Below are positions 18,314-26,063 of a stretch of DNA of 64,000 bases, piece by piece. Both the position numbers and the translations under genes were made by a program. The stretch is from Galactobacter valiniphilus (GTDB lineage: Bacteria; Actinomycetota; Actinomycetes; Actinomycetales; Micrococcaceae), in the NCBI RefSeq assembly GCF_003575975.1, contig NZ_QQXK01000006.1, positions 80,993-144,992 on the forward strand, read 5' to 3'. Under the pieces are notes generated by a model. That model worked only from the letters and a program-made list of their open reading frames with translations, was not told the DNA's origin and did no database searches. How positions within the stretch are numbered: the first letter of the stretch is position 1; each line of letters starts with the position of its first letter.

Positions 18314-18689
18314 GGGGATGATCGGTTTCGACGATGTGAGTCGCGACAGGAGAAGCGGGCCAAGGATGCAGAGTCATCTTGTGAACGCTCTCTGCAAACC
18401 AATAAGTGCCGAATCCAAGCGCACTGACTTCGCTCTCGCTGCCTGATTGCAGCCAGACGGTCCGTTAGCCCTCCGCTGCTATCGCGGGGGATGCTAGCGT
18501 CAGCTAGATAGCCACTGCTGAGTACCTGCGTCGCAGGGGTGCTCGGGACTTTTTCTGCGACTGAGCCCGGAAGTACGAGCCACTTGTCCAAGTGATGGCT
18601 CTTGGGGCTGAGAAACTTCCTTTTGGACTGCGCCCGGAGAAGACCTGGCAACACCACATCGGACGGGGGTTCAATTCCCCCCATCTCCA
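18314..18689 (+). ncRNA. ssrA: Transfer-messenger RNA (tmRNA)
   Basis: One-piece tmRNA of about 376 nt. The 5' end GGGGATGATCGGTTTCGACGA and 3' end TTCAATTCCCCCCATCTCCA are diagnostic: they form the tRNA-like acceptor and T arms. The resume codon is GCC at 18408 and the tag reads AESKRTDFALAA followed by TGA (18444-18446), ending in the usual protease-recognised LAA. The CCA tail is not encoded (CTCCA is followed by CTT), so it must be added after transcription. smpB lies directly upstream and a strong terminator directly downstream. Confidence 0.97.
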
Positions 18690-18700
18690 CTTCCCGTAGC

Positions 18701-18745
18701 CGAAGGGCCCCGGATCCGCGAGGATCCGGGGCCCTTCGTGCTTTC
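18701..18745 (+). terminator. Rho-independent terminator after ssrA
   Basis: Perfect 17-bp stem CGAAGGGCCCCGGATCC / GGATCCGGGGCCCTTCG with loop GCGA, followed by TGCTTT. Confidence 0.88.
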
Positions 18746-18771
18746 CCCGTCGCCGCCCCGGCGGGCGGCAT

Positions 18772-18990
18772 TCAGCGTCCGCGCCGGGTGTCCACCATCA
18801 GGAATCCCAGCTGCACCGCGGCGGCCAGGGCCATGACGACGGCGGCGCTCCATGAAACGGCGTTGTGGGCCACCGTCGTTTGGAGGACGGCCGCGAGAAC
18901 GGCGAGGGCGACGCTCAGCAGCCGGAGGCGCGCCGGGCGACGCGGTGCTCGCGGGTCCGGAGCTTCCTGAACATTTTTGTGATCCTGCAT
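18772..18990 (-). CDS. Small two-helix membrane protein
   Basis: 72 residues: a short basic N-terminus, then two predicted transmembrane helices (LRLLSVALAVLAAVLQTTVA and AVVMALAAAVQLGFLMV) and a basic end DTRRGR. No family is recognised. The ATG at 18990 gives a compact protein and is the most downstream plausible start; longer in-frame extensions run antisense into the opposite genes. Divergent from the small gene at 19123. The 132-base spacer is visibly AT-richer than its surroundings (for example TGACAACTTGATTGTTCTT), likely the promoter region. Confidence 0.5.
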   Translation of the reverse strand: MQDHKNVQEAPDPRAPRRPARLRLLSVALAVLAAVLQTTVAHNAVSWSAAVVMALAAAVQLGFLMVDTRRGR

Positions 18991-19122
18991 GGTTCCGCTT
19001 TCATCTCGAGTGACAACTTGATTGTTCTTCGGCGCCCTGACAGTCCATCCGGTCGCGTGTTTGCCGGCTGATCGCCCGTGACGAACGCCACCGTCTCGGC
19101 GTGCCTGTGGTGGAATGAAGCC

Positions 19123-19296
19123 ATGAACCCCTCGCGCAGCACCCTCATGACGATCCTGCCCATCGTCGTCGGCTTCGGCCTCCTGGGCGCCTCCCTCTTC
19201 CTCTTCCGCTACCAGGTGGCGCTCGGCGCGATCCTGGGCGGCCTCGGCGCGCTCGTGCTCATCGCCAACCTGGTGCTCCTGCGCCGCGGGCGCTGA
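19123..19296 (+). CDS. Small two-helix membrane protein
   Basis: 57 residues: MNPSRSTLMT, then two hydrophobic helices (ILPIVVGFGLLGASLFLF and LGAILGGLGALVLIANLVLL) and a basic RRGR end. The family is not recognised. TGGAAT just upstream of the ATG could be a weak -10 box for leaderless expression. The next gene starts three bases after the stop, so the two are probably one transcript. Confidence 0.5.
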   Translation: MNPSRSTLMTILPIVVGFGLLGASLFLFRYQVALGAILGGLGALVLIANLVLLRRGR

Positions 19297-19299
19297 GCC

Positions 19300-19830
19300 G
19301 TGGAACACCCAGCCGAGGGGCGGCGTGTCCTCAAGACCTTCCGCCTCCTGCCCGCCCAGCTCTGGGCCAACCGCGCCGGTTCCACGACCGAGGTGATCGG
19401 CTTCGAGGAGTCGGCGCCGTTGCTGGCCGGCGTGGCGCCCTGGCGCCTGAGCGTCGCCTCCCTCGAGTTTCCGGCCGAGTTCTCGGTGCTGCCCGGCCTT
19501 GAGCGCACCTTCACGCCCGTGGGCGGTCGCGTGCGCCTGAGCGTCGAGGGGCGGCTGCACACGGTCGGGGACGGGGAACAACTGCGCTTTGCCGGAGAGG
19601 ACGTGGTGGAGATCACCGACCTCGACCGTCCGTGCGCGGCGGTGAACCTCATGAGCCGCCGCGTGCCCGGGCTGCCCCGGGTGGAGGCTCGCACCCTGGG
19701 AGCCGGGGAAGCGACGCCGTCGCCCGGACCCGTGGTGTGGGTCAACCTGGAGACGGGGATGGGCACCTTCGATCTGCTCGAGGGCCCGCTCGGCGCGGGG
19801 CGCGCCCTCGGCCTCTTCGGCCCCGCCTGA
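19300..19830 (+). CDS. HutD/Ves family cupin-like protein
   Basis: A 176-residue protein matching the HutD (DUF886) pattern: WANRAGSTTEVIGF (usually WxNGxGxTxEI), WRLSVASLEFPAEFSVLPGLERTFTPVGG, VRLSVEGRLHTVGDGEQLRFAGED. HutD proteins are bicupins linked to histidine utilisation, but no hut genes are nearby, so here it is an orphan with unknown ligand. GTG 19300 is the start, three bases after the small membrane protein gene. Confidence 0.8.
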   Translation: MEHPAEGRRVLKTFRLLPAQLWANRAGSTTEVIGFEESAPLLAGVAPWRLSVASLEFPAEFSVLPGLERTFTPVGGRVRLSVEGRLHTVGDGEQLRFAGEDVVEITDLDRPCAAVNLMSRRVPGLPRVEARTLGAGEATPSPGPVVWVNLETGMGTFDLLEGPLGAGRALGLFGPA

Positions 19831-19917
19831 GACCCAGACACCGCGAAGGGGGCACCGCGGCCGAGTCGCAGCCCCGAGGATGCGCTCAGGCCCCGCCCCG
19901 GCCCGGCATCGGCGCTC

Positions 19918-20340
19918 TCAGGCGCCGGCGAGGGTCAGGCCCAGCGCCGCGGCGCACAGACCCAGCACGAGGTGCCCCAGGAGCACGGTCGCGGCGCGAG
20001 CCCAGCGCCGTTCCTTCAGGGCCCCGGCCGCCACGACGGCCCACGTGGAGAAGGTCGTGAGCCCGCCGCACCAGCCGGCTCCGATCACCGTGGCCCACGC
20101 GGACCCGGCGGGCAACGCCCCGTGGACCCACCCCAGCACGAACGATCCCACCACGTTCACGATGAGCAGCGGCCACGGCCACCCGGCCAGCCCGGCGACG
20201 CGGCCGGAGCCGGCGGGGTCCCCGGCGCGGCTGGCGCGCCCGGCCCGATAGGCCAACCACGCGTCGTCGAGCAGCACGCGGGCGAGGGCGCCCACGGCAC
20301 CCGCCGCCCCCACGGCGAGGGCCATGCCCAGCGCGCTCAT
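19918..20340 (-). CDS. crcB: Fluoride efflux channel subunit FluC (CrcB), downstream copy
   Basis: A 140-residue four-helix membrane protein. It has the family motifs GAVGALARVLLDD (TM1), a conserved Asn in LIVNVVGSFVLGW (TM2), and GGLTTFSTWAVVA (the Phe-box/Na+ site region of TM3). FluC channels export F- and act as dual-topology dimers; Gram-positive genomes often carry two adjacent genes whose products may pair. It overlaps the other crcB by four bases (ATGA). A central insertion RAGRASRAGDPAGSGRVAG makes TM1-TM2 longer than usual. Confidence 0.92.
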   Translation of the reverse strand: MSALGMALAVGAAGAVGALARVLLDDAWLAYRAGRASRAGDPAGSGRVAGLAGWPWPLLIVNVVGSFVLGWVHGALPAGSAWATVIGAGWCGGLTTFSTWAVVAAGALKERRWARAATVLLGHLVLGLCAAALGLTLAGA

Positions 20341-20696
20341 GCGGCGCCCCGCTCACGCGAGGGGACGCGCCCGCCGAGCCACAGGCCCAGCAGCGCTGCG
20401 CAGACACCGAGCAGGGCCTGGGCCAGCGCCACCCAGGGGCGGAAGGGGTCGGCGAAGGCCACGGCGATCGCCGAGAAGGTCGTGAAGCCGCCCAGGACGC
20501 CGGGCCCGAGGCCGGCGCGCACCCAGTCACGGCGGCTGCCTGGCCCGCGCCCGCGGGACCACAGGCCCGTGAGCAGCCCAAGCGCCAGCGCACCGGCCAC
20601 GTTGATGGCCGCGGTGGCCAGTTCCGCCCCCGAGGCCGACAGCCCCGCCGTCGAGAGGTAGCGCGCGAGCGCACCAAGAAAGCCGCCAGCCGCCAC
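20337..20696 (-). CDS. crcB: Fluoride efflux channel subunit FluC (CrcB), upstream copy
   Basis: Motifs AAGGFLGALARYLS (TM1), AINVAGALALGLLTG with the pore Asn, and GGFTTFSAIAVAF identify FluC. The start is uncertain: GTG 20696 gives 119 residues but leaves only three residues before the GG of TM1. The open frame continues without ATG/GTG/TTG until it meets the hisN stop, where a CTG (20753) overlaps as CTGA; a non-standard CTG start there would give 138 residues and a complete first helix. Encoded with hisN and the second crcB in one minus-strand unit. Confidence 0.88.
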   Translation of the reverse strand: MAAGGFLGALARYLSTAGLSASGAELATAAINVAGALALGLLTGLWSRGRGPGSRRDWVRAGLGPGVLGGFTTFSAIAVAFADPFRPWVALAQALLGVCAALLGLWLGGRVPSRERGAA

Positions 20697-20749
20697 GGCG
20701 CCGTAGCGCGCGGCGGAGGCGGCGGTCTTGGTGGTGCCGGCCGTGGTGA

Positions 20750-21577
20750 TCAGCCCCGCGCGCCGGGCAGCGGGGTGGGGGACTTCTCGGCGTCGCGCGT
20801 GCCGAGCACGTCGAGCACCTGCTCGTGCAGGAGCGAGTTGGTCACGAGGGCGTTGCCGCCCCACGGGCCCTCCTCGCCCTGCAGGGAGGTGAAGCGGCCG
20901 CCCGCCTCGGTGACGATCGGGACCAGAGCTGCCATGTCGTAGAGGTTCAGCTCGGGCTCGCACGCGATGTCCACCGCGCCCTCGGCCGCGAGCGTGTAGG
21001 AGAAGAAGTCGCCGTAGCCGCGCGTGCGCCACACGGTGTCCTGGAGCTCCAGCATGCCCTCGCGCCAGCCCCGGTCCTTCCAGCCCGTGAGGGAGGAGAT
21101 GGACAGCGAGGCGTCCTCGAGCCGCGAGACCTGCGAGACCTGCAGGCGGCGGGCCTGCGCCAGGGAGCGGCCAGTGTAGGAGCCGCCGTCCTTCATGGCC
21201 CACCAGCGCCGGCCCAGGGCGGGCGCCGAGACCGTGCCGATGACCACCTCGCCGTCCTCCACGAGGGCGATGAGCGTGGCCCACACGGGCACGCCGCGCA
21301 CGAAGTTCTTGGTGCCGTCGATGGGGTCGATGATCCACATGCGATCGCCCGAGCCGCTCGTGCCGAACTCCTCGCCGAAGACGGCGTCGCGCGGGCGGGC
21401 GCGCTCCAGGTGGCCGAGGATGGACTCCTCGGCGCGCTTGTCGGCGTCGGTGACGGGGGTGAGGTCCGGCTTGGTCTCCACCGCGAGATCGGCGGCGTGG
21501 AAGCGGGAGAGCGTGAGCTCGTCCACCGCCTCGGCCATGAGGTGGGCCAGGTGCAGGTCATCGCTGTGGCGCGTCAT
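20750..21577 (-). CDS. hisN: Histidinol-phosphatase, inositol monophosphatase family (HisN-type)
   Basis: A 275-residue Mg-dependent phosphatase. Metal and substrate motifs: GEEFG (Glu pair), WIIDPIDGTKNFVRGVPVWATLIAL (DPxDGTxNF), and the C-terminal LNLYDMAALVPIVTEAGGRFTS (the WDxAAG-like motif, here YDMAAL). The GTKNFVRG variant and lineage context suggest histidinol-phosphate as substrate, the last phosphatase step of histidine synthesis; a general inositol phosphatase is the alternative. The start ATG 21577 is seven bases after TAGGGT (minus strand, 21585-21590), a leaderless promoter within the short gap from rsgA. Confidence 0.88.
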   Translation of the reverse strand: MTRHSDDLHLAHLMAEAVDELTLSRFHAADLAVETKPDLTPVTDADKRAEESILGHLERARPRDAVFGEEFGTSGSGDRMWIIDPIDGTKNFVRGVPVWATLIALVEDGEVVIGTVSAPALGRRWWAMKDGGSYTGRSLAQARRLQVSQVSRLEDASLSISSLTGWKDRGWREGMLELQDTVWRTRGYGDFFSYTLAAEGAVDIACEPELNLYDMAALVPIVTEAGGRFTSLQGEEGPWGGNALVTNSLLHEQVLDVLGTRDAEKSPTPLPGARG

Positions 21578-21603
21578 GGTCACAACCCTACCGGCGGCGG
21601 CGC

Positions 21604-22692
21604 TCAGGCCCCGTGTTCTCCCAGTTCCTTGACGTCCTCGCTCGCCTCGACGCGCGAGGCGAGCAGCTTGCGCAGGGAGGCGAGGCGGTCGGCGCCGTGC
21701 GGCCCGGCCTTGCCCTCCTCAACCCAGGCATCCAAGGCGCAGCCCGGCGCGTCAACGGCGTGGGTGCAGCCGCGCGCGCACTCGGCCGTGGCGGGCACGA
21801 GGTCCTCGAAGGCGTCGACGACGCCCTGCTCGTCGACGTGGGCGAGGCCGAAGGAGCGCACGCCGGGGGTGTCGACGACCCAGGTTCCGGTGGGGGACTC
21901 GGGGACCTTGAGCGCGATGGCGGAGGAGGAGGTGTGGCGGCCGCGGCCCGTCACCTTGTTGACGCCGCCCGTGGCACGCCCGGCGCCCGTGAGCGCGTTG
22001 ACGAGCGTGGACTTGCCCACGCCGGAGTGGCCGAGCAGGGCGGAGACGTGGCCGTCCAGGAGCCCGTGCAGCGTGGAGAGGGCCTCCTCGTCCACGGGCA
22101 ACGAGCCGTTCTCGTCGATCTCGCCGGTCCCGGCGCGGGAGACGACGACGTCGAGGCCCAGCGGGACGTAGGTCTCCAGCAGGTCGGTCGGCTCGCGCAG
22201 ATCGGCCTTCGTGATGACGAGGACGGGCGTGATGCCGGCGTCGTGCGCGGCCACGAGCGTGCGGTCGATGAAACCGGGGCGCGGCTCGGGATCGGCGGCC
22301 GCGACGACGACCACGACCTGGTCGGCGTTGGCCACGACGGCGCGCTCCACGGGGTCGGTGTCGTCGGCGCTGCGGCGCAGCAGGGTGGAGCGCTCCTCGA
22401 TGCGCACGAGGCGCGCGAGGGCGTCCTGTCCGCCGGAGATGTCGCCGACGAGGGCGACGCGATCGCCCGGCACCACGGCCTGGCGGCGCAGCTCGCGGGC
22501 GCGCATGGCCAGGACCGTCCGCTCGGTCTTGGTCCCCTCGTCCACCACGGTGGTGTAGCGGCCGCGGTCCACGCCGATCACGCGGCCGATGGTCGCGTCT
22601 TCGTGCTTGGGGCGGTCCTTGGTGCGCGGGCGCGAGCCCTTCTTGTTGGGGCGGATGCGGACATCCGACTCATCCCACTGGCGCCCGCTCAC
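21604..22692 (-). CDS. rsgA: Small ribosomal subunit biogenesis GTPase RsgA
   Basis: A 362-residue circularly permuted GTPase for late 30S maturation. Order: N-terminal OB domain (IGRVIGVDRGRYTTVVDEG), then G4 (LVITKAD), G1 Walker A (LLGHSGVGKSTLVNAL), G3 (VVDTPGVRSFG), and a C-terminal Cys/His zinc site (ECARGCTH...GC). GTG 22692 overlaps the aroA stop (GTGA). Basic N-terminus PNKKGSRPRTKDRPK before the OB domain is usual in actinobacteria. Confidence 0.95.
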   Translation of the reverse strand: MSGRQWDESDVRIRPNKKGSRPRTKDRPKHEDATIGRVIGVDRGRYTTVVDEGTKTERTVLAMRARELRRQAVVPGDRVALVGDISGGQDALARLVRIEERSTLLRRSADDTDPVERAVVANADQVVVVVAAADPEPRPGFIDRTLVAAHDAGITPVLVITKADLREPTDLLETYVPLGLDVVVSRAGTGEIDENGSLPVDEEALSTLHGLLDGHVSALLGHSGVGKSTLVNALTGAGRATGGVNKVTGRGRHTSSSAIALKVPESPTGTWVVDTPGVRSFGLAHVDEQGVVDAFEDLVPATAECARGCTHAVDAPGCALDAWVEEGKAGPHGADRLASLRKLLASRVEASEDVKELGEHGA

Positions 22693-24062
22693 GCGTGTGC
22701 CTCCTCGTTCGGTGCAGCGTTCGACGGCGCGTGCCCGCCGGGGGCGGGCGGCGTCGCCGTGGCGAGCATCGCCTCCCACATCCGCGTGAACTCGGGGAGC
22801 GTCTTGGCGGTGGTCTCGACGTTCTCGACCTCGATGCCGGGCACGGCGAGGCCCACGATGGCGCCGGCCGTGGCCATGCGGTGGTCCTCGTAGCTCTCCC
22901 AGACCGCGCCGTGGGCGGAGCCCGGCACGGGTCTGATCTGCACGCCGTCGGCCAGCTCGCTCGCCGGCACGCCGATGCGCGTGAACTCGGCGACGAGCGC
23001 CGCGAGGCGGTCGGTCTCGTGGCCGCGCAGGTGGGCGATGCCCGTCAGGCGGCTCGGCCCCTCGGAGACGGCGCAGAGCGCAGCGAGGGTGGGGGCCAGT
23101 TCGCCCGTGTCGGCCGCGTCGATGCCGCGCGGGGTGCCGTAGCCCGTGACGGACAGGACGGCGTCGGCGCCGAGCTCAACGGTGGCGCCCATGGCGGGGA
23201 GCAGCTCGCGCCACAGGGCGCCGATCTGCGTGGTCCGGGCGGGCCAACGCGGCACGCGCACGGTGCCGCCGCACACGAGCGCGGCGGCCAGGAAGGGGCC
23301 GGCGTTCGAGAGGTCCGGCTCCACGACGACGTCGCCGGGGGCCGGCACGGCGGCGCCGACGCTCCAGGAGCGGCCGTCGGCACCGGTGGAGGCGGGCACG
23401 CCGGCGGCGCGCAGCACCTCGAGGGTCATCTCGATGTGCTGGGGGCTCGGCAGGCTGGCACCCGTGTGGCGCACCGTGAGGCCGAGCGGCAGGCGCGCGG
23501 CGGAGAGCAGGAGGGCCGAGACAAACTGGCTGCTGCCCGAGGCGTCGATCGAAATCTCGCCGCCCGTGACGGACTCGTTGCCCGTCACGGTGAAGGGCAG
23601 GAAGCCGTCCTCGCCGCCCTCGATCGTGGCGCCGAGCTGGCGCAGGGCCTCGACGACGGGGCCCATGGGACGACGGCGGGCGGCCGCGTCACCGTTGAAG
23701 CGGACGGGGGTGCGCAGCAGGGCAGCGACGGCGGGCACGAAGCGCATGACGGTCCCGGCCAGGCCGCAGTCGATGTCCAGGGGCTCCGCCGAGGCGGTGC
23801 CGCCCGGCTGGAGCGGCATGACGCGCCAGAGCGGGGCGCCGGAGTTCGTGGTCCCCTCCGTGTCGACCTCGGCGCCGAGGGTGCGCAACGCGGCCGCCAT
23901 GAGGCGCGTGTCGCGCGAATCGAGCGGGGCCGTGAGCTGAGTGGGCTCCCCGGCCAGCGCGGCGAGCAAGAGGTGCCGGTTGGTGAGGGACTTCGATCCG
24001 GGCAGCTCGACGGTGGCGTCGAGGCGTCCGGGGGAGAGGGGGGCGCTCCAGTGCTGCGTCAT
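22689..24062 (-). CDS. aroA: 3-phosphoshikimate 1-carboxyvinyltransferase (EPSP synthase)
   Basis: A 457-residue shikimate-pathway enzyme. Motifs: LPGSKSLTNRHLLLAALA (substrate-binding N-terminus), DCGLAGTVMRFVPAVAAL, FNGDAAARRRPMGPVVEALRQLG, HLRGHETDRLAALVAEFTRIG and YEDHRMATAGAIVGLAVPG. ATG 24062 follows the doxX stop by five bases. In Micrococcales sigH-doxX-aroA-rsgA-hisN is a recurrent order, as here. Length is normal; the tail is Ala/Pro-rich. Confidence 0.96.
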   Translation of the reverse strand: MTQHWSAPLSPGRLDATVELPGSKSLTNRHLLLAALAGEPTQLTAPLDSRDTRLMAAALRTLGAEVDTEGTTNSGAPLWRVMPLQPGGTASAEPLDIDCGLAGTVMRFVPAVAALLRTPVRFNGDAAARRRPMGPVVEALRQLGATIEGGEDGFLPFTVTGNESVTGGEISIDASGSSQFVSALLLSAARLPLGLTVRHTGASLPSPQHIEMTLEVLRAAGVPASTGADGRSWSVGAAVPAPGDVVVEPDLSNAGPFLAAALVCGGTVRVPRWPARTTQIGALWRELLPAMGATVELGADAVLSVTGYGTPRGIDAADTGELAPTLAALCAVSEGPSRLTGIAHLRGHETDRLAALVAEFTRIGVPASELADGVQIRPVPGSAHGAVWESYEDHRMATAGAIVGLAVPGIEVENVETTAKTLPEFTRMWEAMLATATPPAPGGHAPSNAAPNEEAHA

Positions 24063-24067
24063 GAGGT

Positions 24068-24556
24068 TCAGGCCAGCGCCTTCTTTGCCTTGCGGGTTTC
24101 CTTGGCGAGGAACTTCTGCCCGCGCGCCCCGGCGTCCTTGGCGCGCCACACCAGCGACGGCTTGCCGTTCGTGTCCACCGCGGCGAGCAGAGCGCCGCCG
24201 GTCAGCCCGGCCTGCGTGGCCAGGGACGCGATGCGGTCGCCGCGCGAGGACTCGGCGGAGGGTCGATCGCTGGCGAGCGTGAGCGCCTGGGAGGCGACGA
24301 TGAGCGCGGAGGAGATGCGCGGGAGGCGGCCGAGCGCGAGGAGGGCGCCGGCGCCGACCTGCACCCCGCCGATGGCGCGGGCCACGAGTTCCGGTCGATC
24401 GCTCAGGCCCTGCAGGGCGGGAACGGAGCGGGAGGCCTTGGCCAGCAGCGGTCGCAGCGCCGCGGCGCTCGACTCCGGCGCACGCAGGCGGGACAGGCCG
24501 CCCAGCACGAAGGGGGCCGCCAGCAGCGGTCGGGCAATGGTGCGGATGAGCGTCAT
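24068..24556 (-). CDS. DoxX family membrane protein
   Basis: A 162-residue protein with four predicted helices; DoxX marks include RTIARPLLAAPFVLGGLSRLR at the N-terminus, AIGGVQVGAGALLALGRLPRISSALIVASQALT and TQAGLTGGALLAAVDTNGKPSL. Some DoxX proteins associate with redox/thiol systems; the divergent sigH-rsrA pair makes a redox link plausible but unproven. ATG 24556 follows GGAGGA. The basic C-terminus ends KKALA. First gene of the doxX-aroA-rsgA unit. Confidence 0.85.
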   Translation of the reverse strand: MTLIRTIARPLLAAPFVLGGLSRLRAPESSAAALRPLLAKASRSVPALQGLSDRPELVARAIGGVQVGAGALLALGRLPRISSALIVASQALTLASDRPSAESSRGDRIASLATQAGLTGGALLAAVDTNGKPSLVWRAKDAGARGQKFLAKETRKAKKALA

Positions 24557-24619
24557 GCGTCCTCCAGGTCTACGGGACCCCTTACCGGGGTCTTCCTTCC
24601 CTCCATTGTCCCACGGCGG

Positions 24620-24645
24620 GGAATAGGCCCCCGGCCCGCGGCGTT
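24620..24645 (+). promoter_or_regulatory. SigH/SigR-type autoregulatory promoter of sigH
   Basis: GGAAT (24620-24624), exactly 18 bases, then GTT (24643-24645): the consensus recognised by SigR of Streptomyces and SigH of Mycobacterium. It points at sigH, giving a start near 24652. This would supply positive autoregulation. Confidence 0.7.
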
Positions 24646-24787
24646 TCAAGAGGCGATACGTGAAGGCCGCCCACCCCAGGGCGGCGGCTGCGGCAGCCGC
24701 CGGAGCAGGCCCACCGAAAGGACGCGTCACAGACTATGCCGATGCTGCTGGCCGAGCCCGCCGCCCTGCCCCGTGCCGAGGGACACG

Positions 24788-24793
24788 TAGACT
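24788..24793 (+). promoter_or_regulatory. Housekeeping-type -10 box of sigH
   Basis: TAGACT eight bases before ATG 24802. It would give a leaderless basal transcript encoding the short form of the sigma factor. Confidence 0.5.
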
Positions 24794-24801
24794 GGCGCGC
24801 G

Positions 24802-25437
24802 ATGAGCAGCAACAGCACCGACGACGCCACGGTCGACGTCGCGACGGAGACCGAAGAGCAGCGTCGCGCCCGTTTCGAGCGCGACGCCATGCAGTATGTG
24901 GATCAGCTCTACTCGGCCGCCCTGCGCATGGCGCGGGACGCGGCCGACGCCGAGGATCTGGTGCAGGAGGCCTACGCCAAGGCGTACGCGTCGTTCCACC
25001 AGTACAAGCCGGGAACCAATCTCAAGGCCTGGCTGTACCGCATCCTGACCAACACGTACATCAACCTCTACCGCAAGCGTCAGCGCGAGCCGAAGCGCTC
25101 GAGCACCGAGCAGGTGGAGGATTGGCAGCTCGGCGGCGCCGTGGAGCACGGGGATCCCGCGCTGCGCTCCGCCGAGGCCCAGGCCCTCGACCACCTCCCG
25201 GACTCGGACGTGAAACGCGCCCTGCAGTCCATCCCGGAGGAGTTCCGCCTGGCGGTCTACTTCGTGGACGTCGAGGGTTTTGCCTACAAGGAAGCCGCGG
25301 AGATCTTGGACATCCCCATCGGCACCGTCATGTCGCGACTGCATCGCGGCCGCAAACAGTTGCGCGAGCTGCTGGCCGACTACGCCGCCGATCGCGGCGT
25401 GTCGACCAAGGGCCGCGGACAGGAGCAGGAGAAATGA
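24802..25437 (+). CDS. sigH: Redox-responsive ECF sigma factor SigH/SigR
   Basis: A 211-residue ECF sigma factor. Region 2: [64 protein letters not shown] block; region 4: [51 protein letters not shown]. Overlap with the zinc anti-sigma gene (ATGA) and GGAAT-N18-GTT upstream identify the SigR/SigH group controlling thiol-oxidative stress. An in-frame ATG at 24736 would add 22 residues (MPMLLAEP...), possibly used on the longer autoregulated transcript; an extended unstable SigR isoform is known in Streptomyces coelicolor. Confidence 0.93.
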   Translation: MSSNSTDDATVDVATETEEQRRARFERDAMQYVDQLYSAALRMARDAADAEDLVQEAYAKAYASFHQYKPGTNLKAWLYRILTNTYINLYRKRQREPKRSSTEQVEDWQLGGAVEHGDPALRSAEAQALDHLPDSDVKRALQSIPEEFRLAVYFVDVEGFAYKEAAEILDIPIGTVMSRLHRGRKQLRELLADYAADRGVSTKGRGQEQEK

Positions 25438-25715
25438 GCGAGGACTGTTTCGAACTCGGGGACTGCGCCTCCGCGCGCCTCGAACGCATCTACGAGTACC
25501 TGGACGGTGCGCTGTCCAGGGAGGATCTGTGCAACGTGCAGGACCACCTGAGCACGTGCCCGGAGTGCAGCGCCGAGTATGACCTCGAGTGCATCATCCG
25601 CTCCGTGGTGCGCCGCAGCTGCTCCGAGCCCGCCCCGCAGGATTTGAAGACGCGCATCATGGTGAGGATCGATCAGATCCGCATCGAGGGAAGCCACTCG
25701 AGCTCCGCCCACTGA
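25434..25715 (+). CDS. rsrA: Zinc-binding anti-sigma factor RsrA
   Basis: A 93-residue ZAS-family redox switch that binds SigH when reduced and releases it on disulfide formation. The zinc motif is [10 protein letters not shown] (H-x3-C-x2-C), with extra Cys residues upstream ([14 protein letters not shown]) and downstream (LECII, RSCSE). It starts within the last codons of sigH (ATGA), ensuring matched synthesis. The C-terminus ends SSSAH, without membrane segment, so the factor is cytosolic. Confidence 0.93.
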   Translation: MSEDCFELGDCASARLERIYEYLDGALSREDLCNVQDHLSTCPECSAEYDLECIIRSVVRRSCSEPAPQDLKTRIMVRIDQIRIEGSHSSSAH

Positions 25716-25779
25716 GCCGGCGTGCCCGAGGCGCCCACGCGCCGTCGTGCACTGCCTGGCAGGCGCCCAGCCAACGACA

Positions 25780-25815
25780 ACGGCCGGCGTCCCCCTCGAG
25801 GGGGACGCCGGCCGT
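25780..25815. terminator. Bidirectional terminator between rsrA and bL37
   Basis: Perfect inverted repeat ACGGCCGGCGTCCCC / GGGGACGCCGGCCGT around CTCGAG. It serves convergent rsrA and the bL37 gene. Confidence 0.8.
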
Positions 25816-25836
25816 GGTGCATCTACCAGCCGTGTC

Positions 25837-25911
25837 TCAGGCGTTGGGACGCTTGCCGTGGTTGGCACCGCCGTGCTTACGGCTGCGACGCTTGCGTGCG
25901 CGCTTGCTCAT
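25837..25911 (-). CDS. 50S ribosomal protein bL37 (24 residues)
   Basis: A 24-residue, very basic protein, MSKRARKRRSRKHGGANHGKRPNA. It matches the actinobacterial large-subunit protein bL37 seen in mycobacterial ribosome structures, especially the invariant ANHGKRPN end. The gene is short enough to be missed by gene finders. GAGGAG lies nine bases before the ATG. A perfect palindrome CTCACGCGCGTGAG lies upstream at 25979-25992; its role is unknown. Confidence 0.88.
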   Translation of the reverse strand: MSKRARKRRSRKHGGANHGKRPNA

Positions 25912-26063
25912 GGTTGACTCCTCACTTGTGCGGCGTTCCTCTCGCCGACGCGATGCGGCGACTCTCCTGACCCATCCTCTCACGCGCGTGAGCGCCCGAT
26001 CGCACGCGACGGCGCGCCGGCCGGGGCCGCGGTGAGGAAGAACGGGGAGTTCTTGTCCCGCCC

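Noticed and set aside
26037..26054. AAGAA/TTCTT inverted repeat after the SGNH hydrolase gene as a terminator
   Set aside because: Only five base pairs, too weak to call a terminator with confidence.
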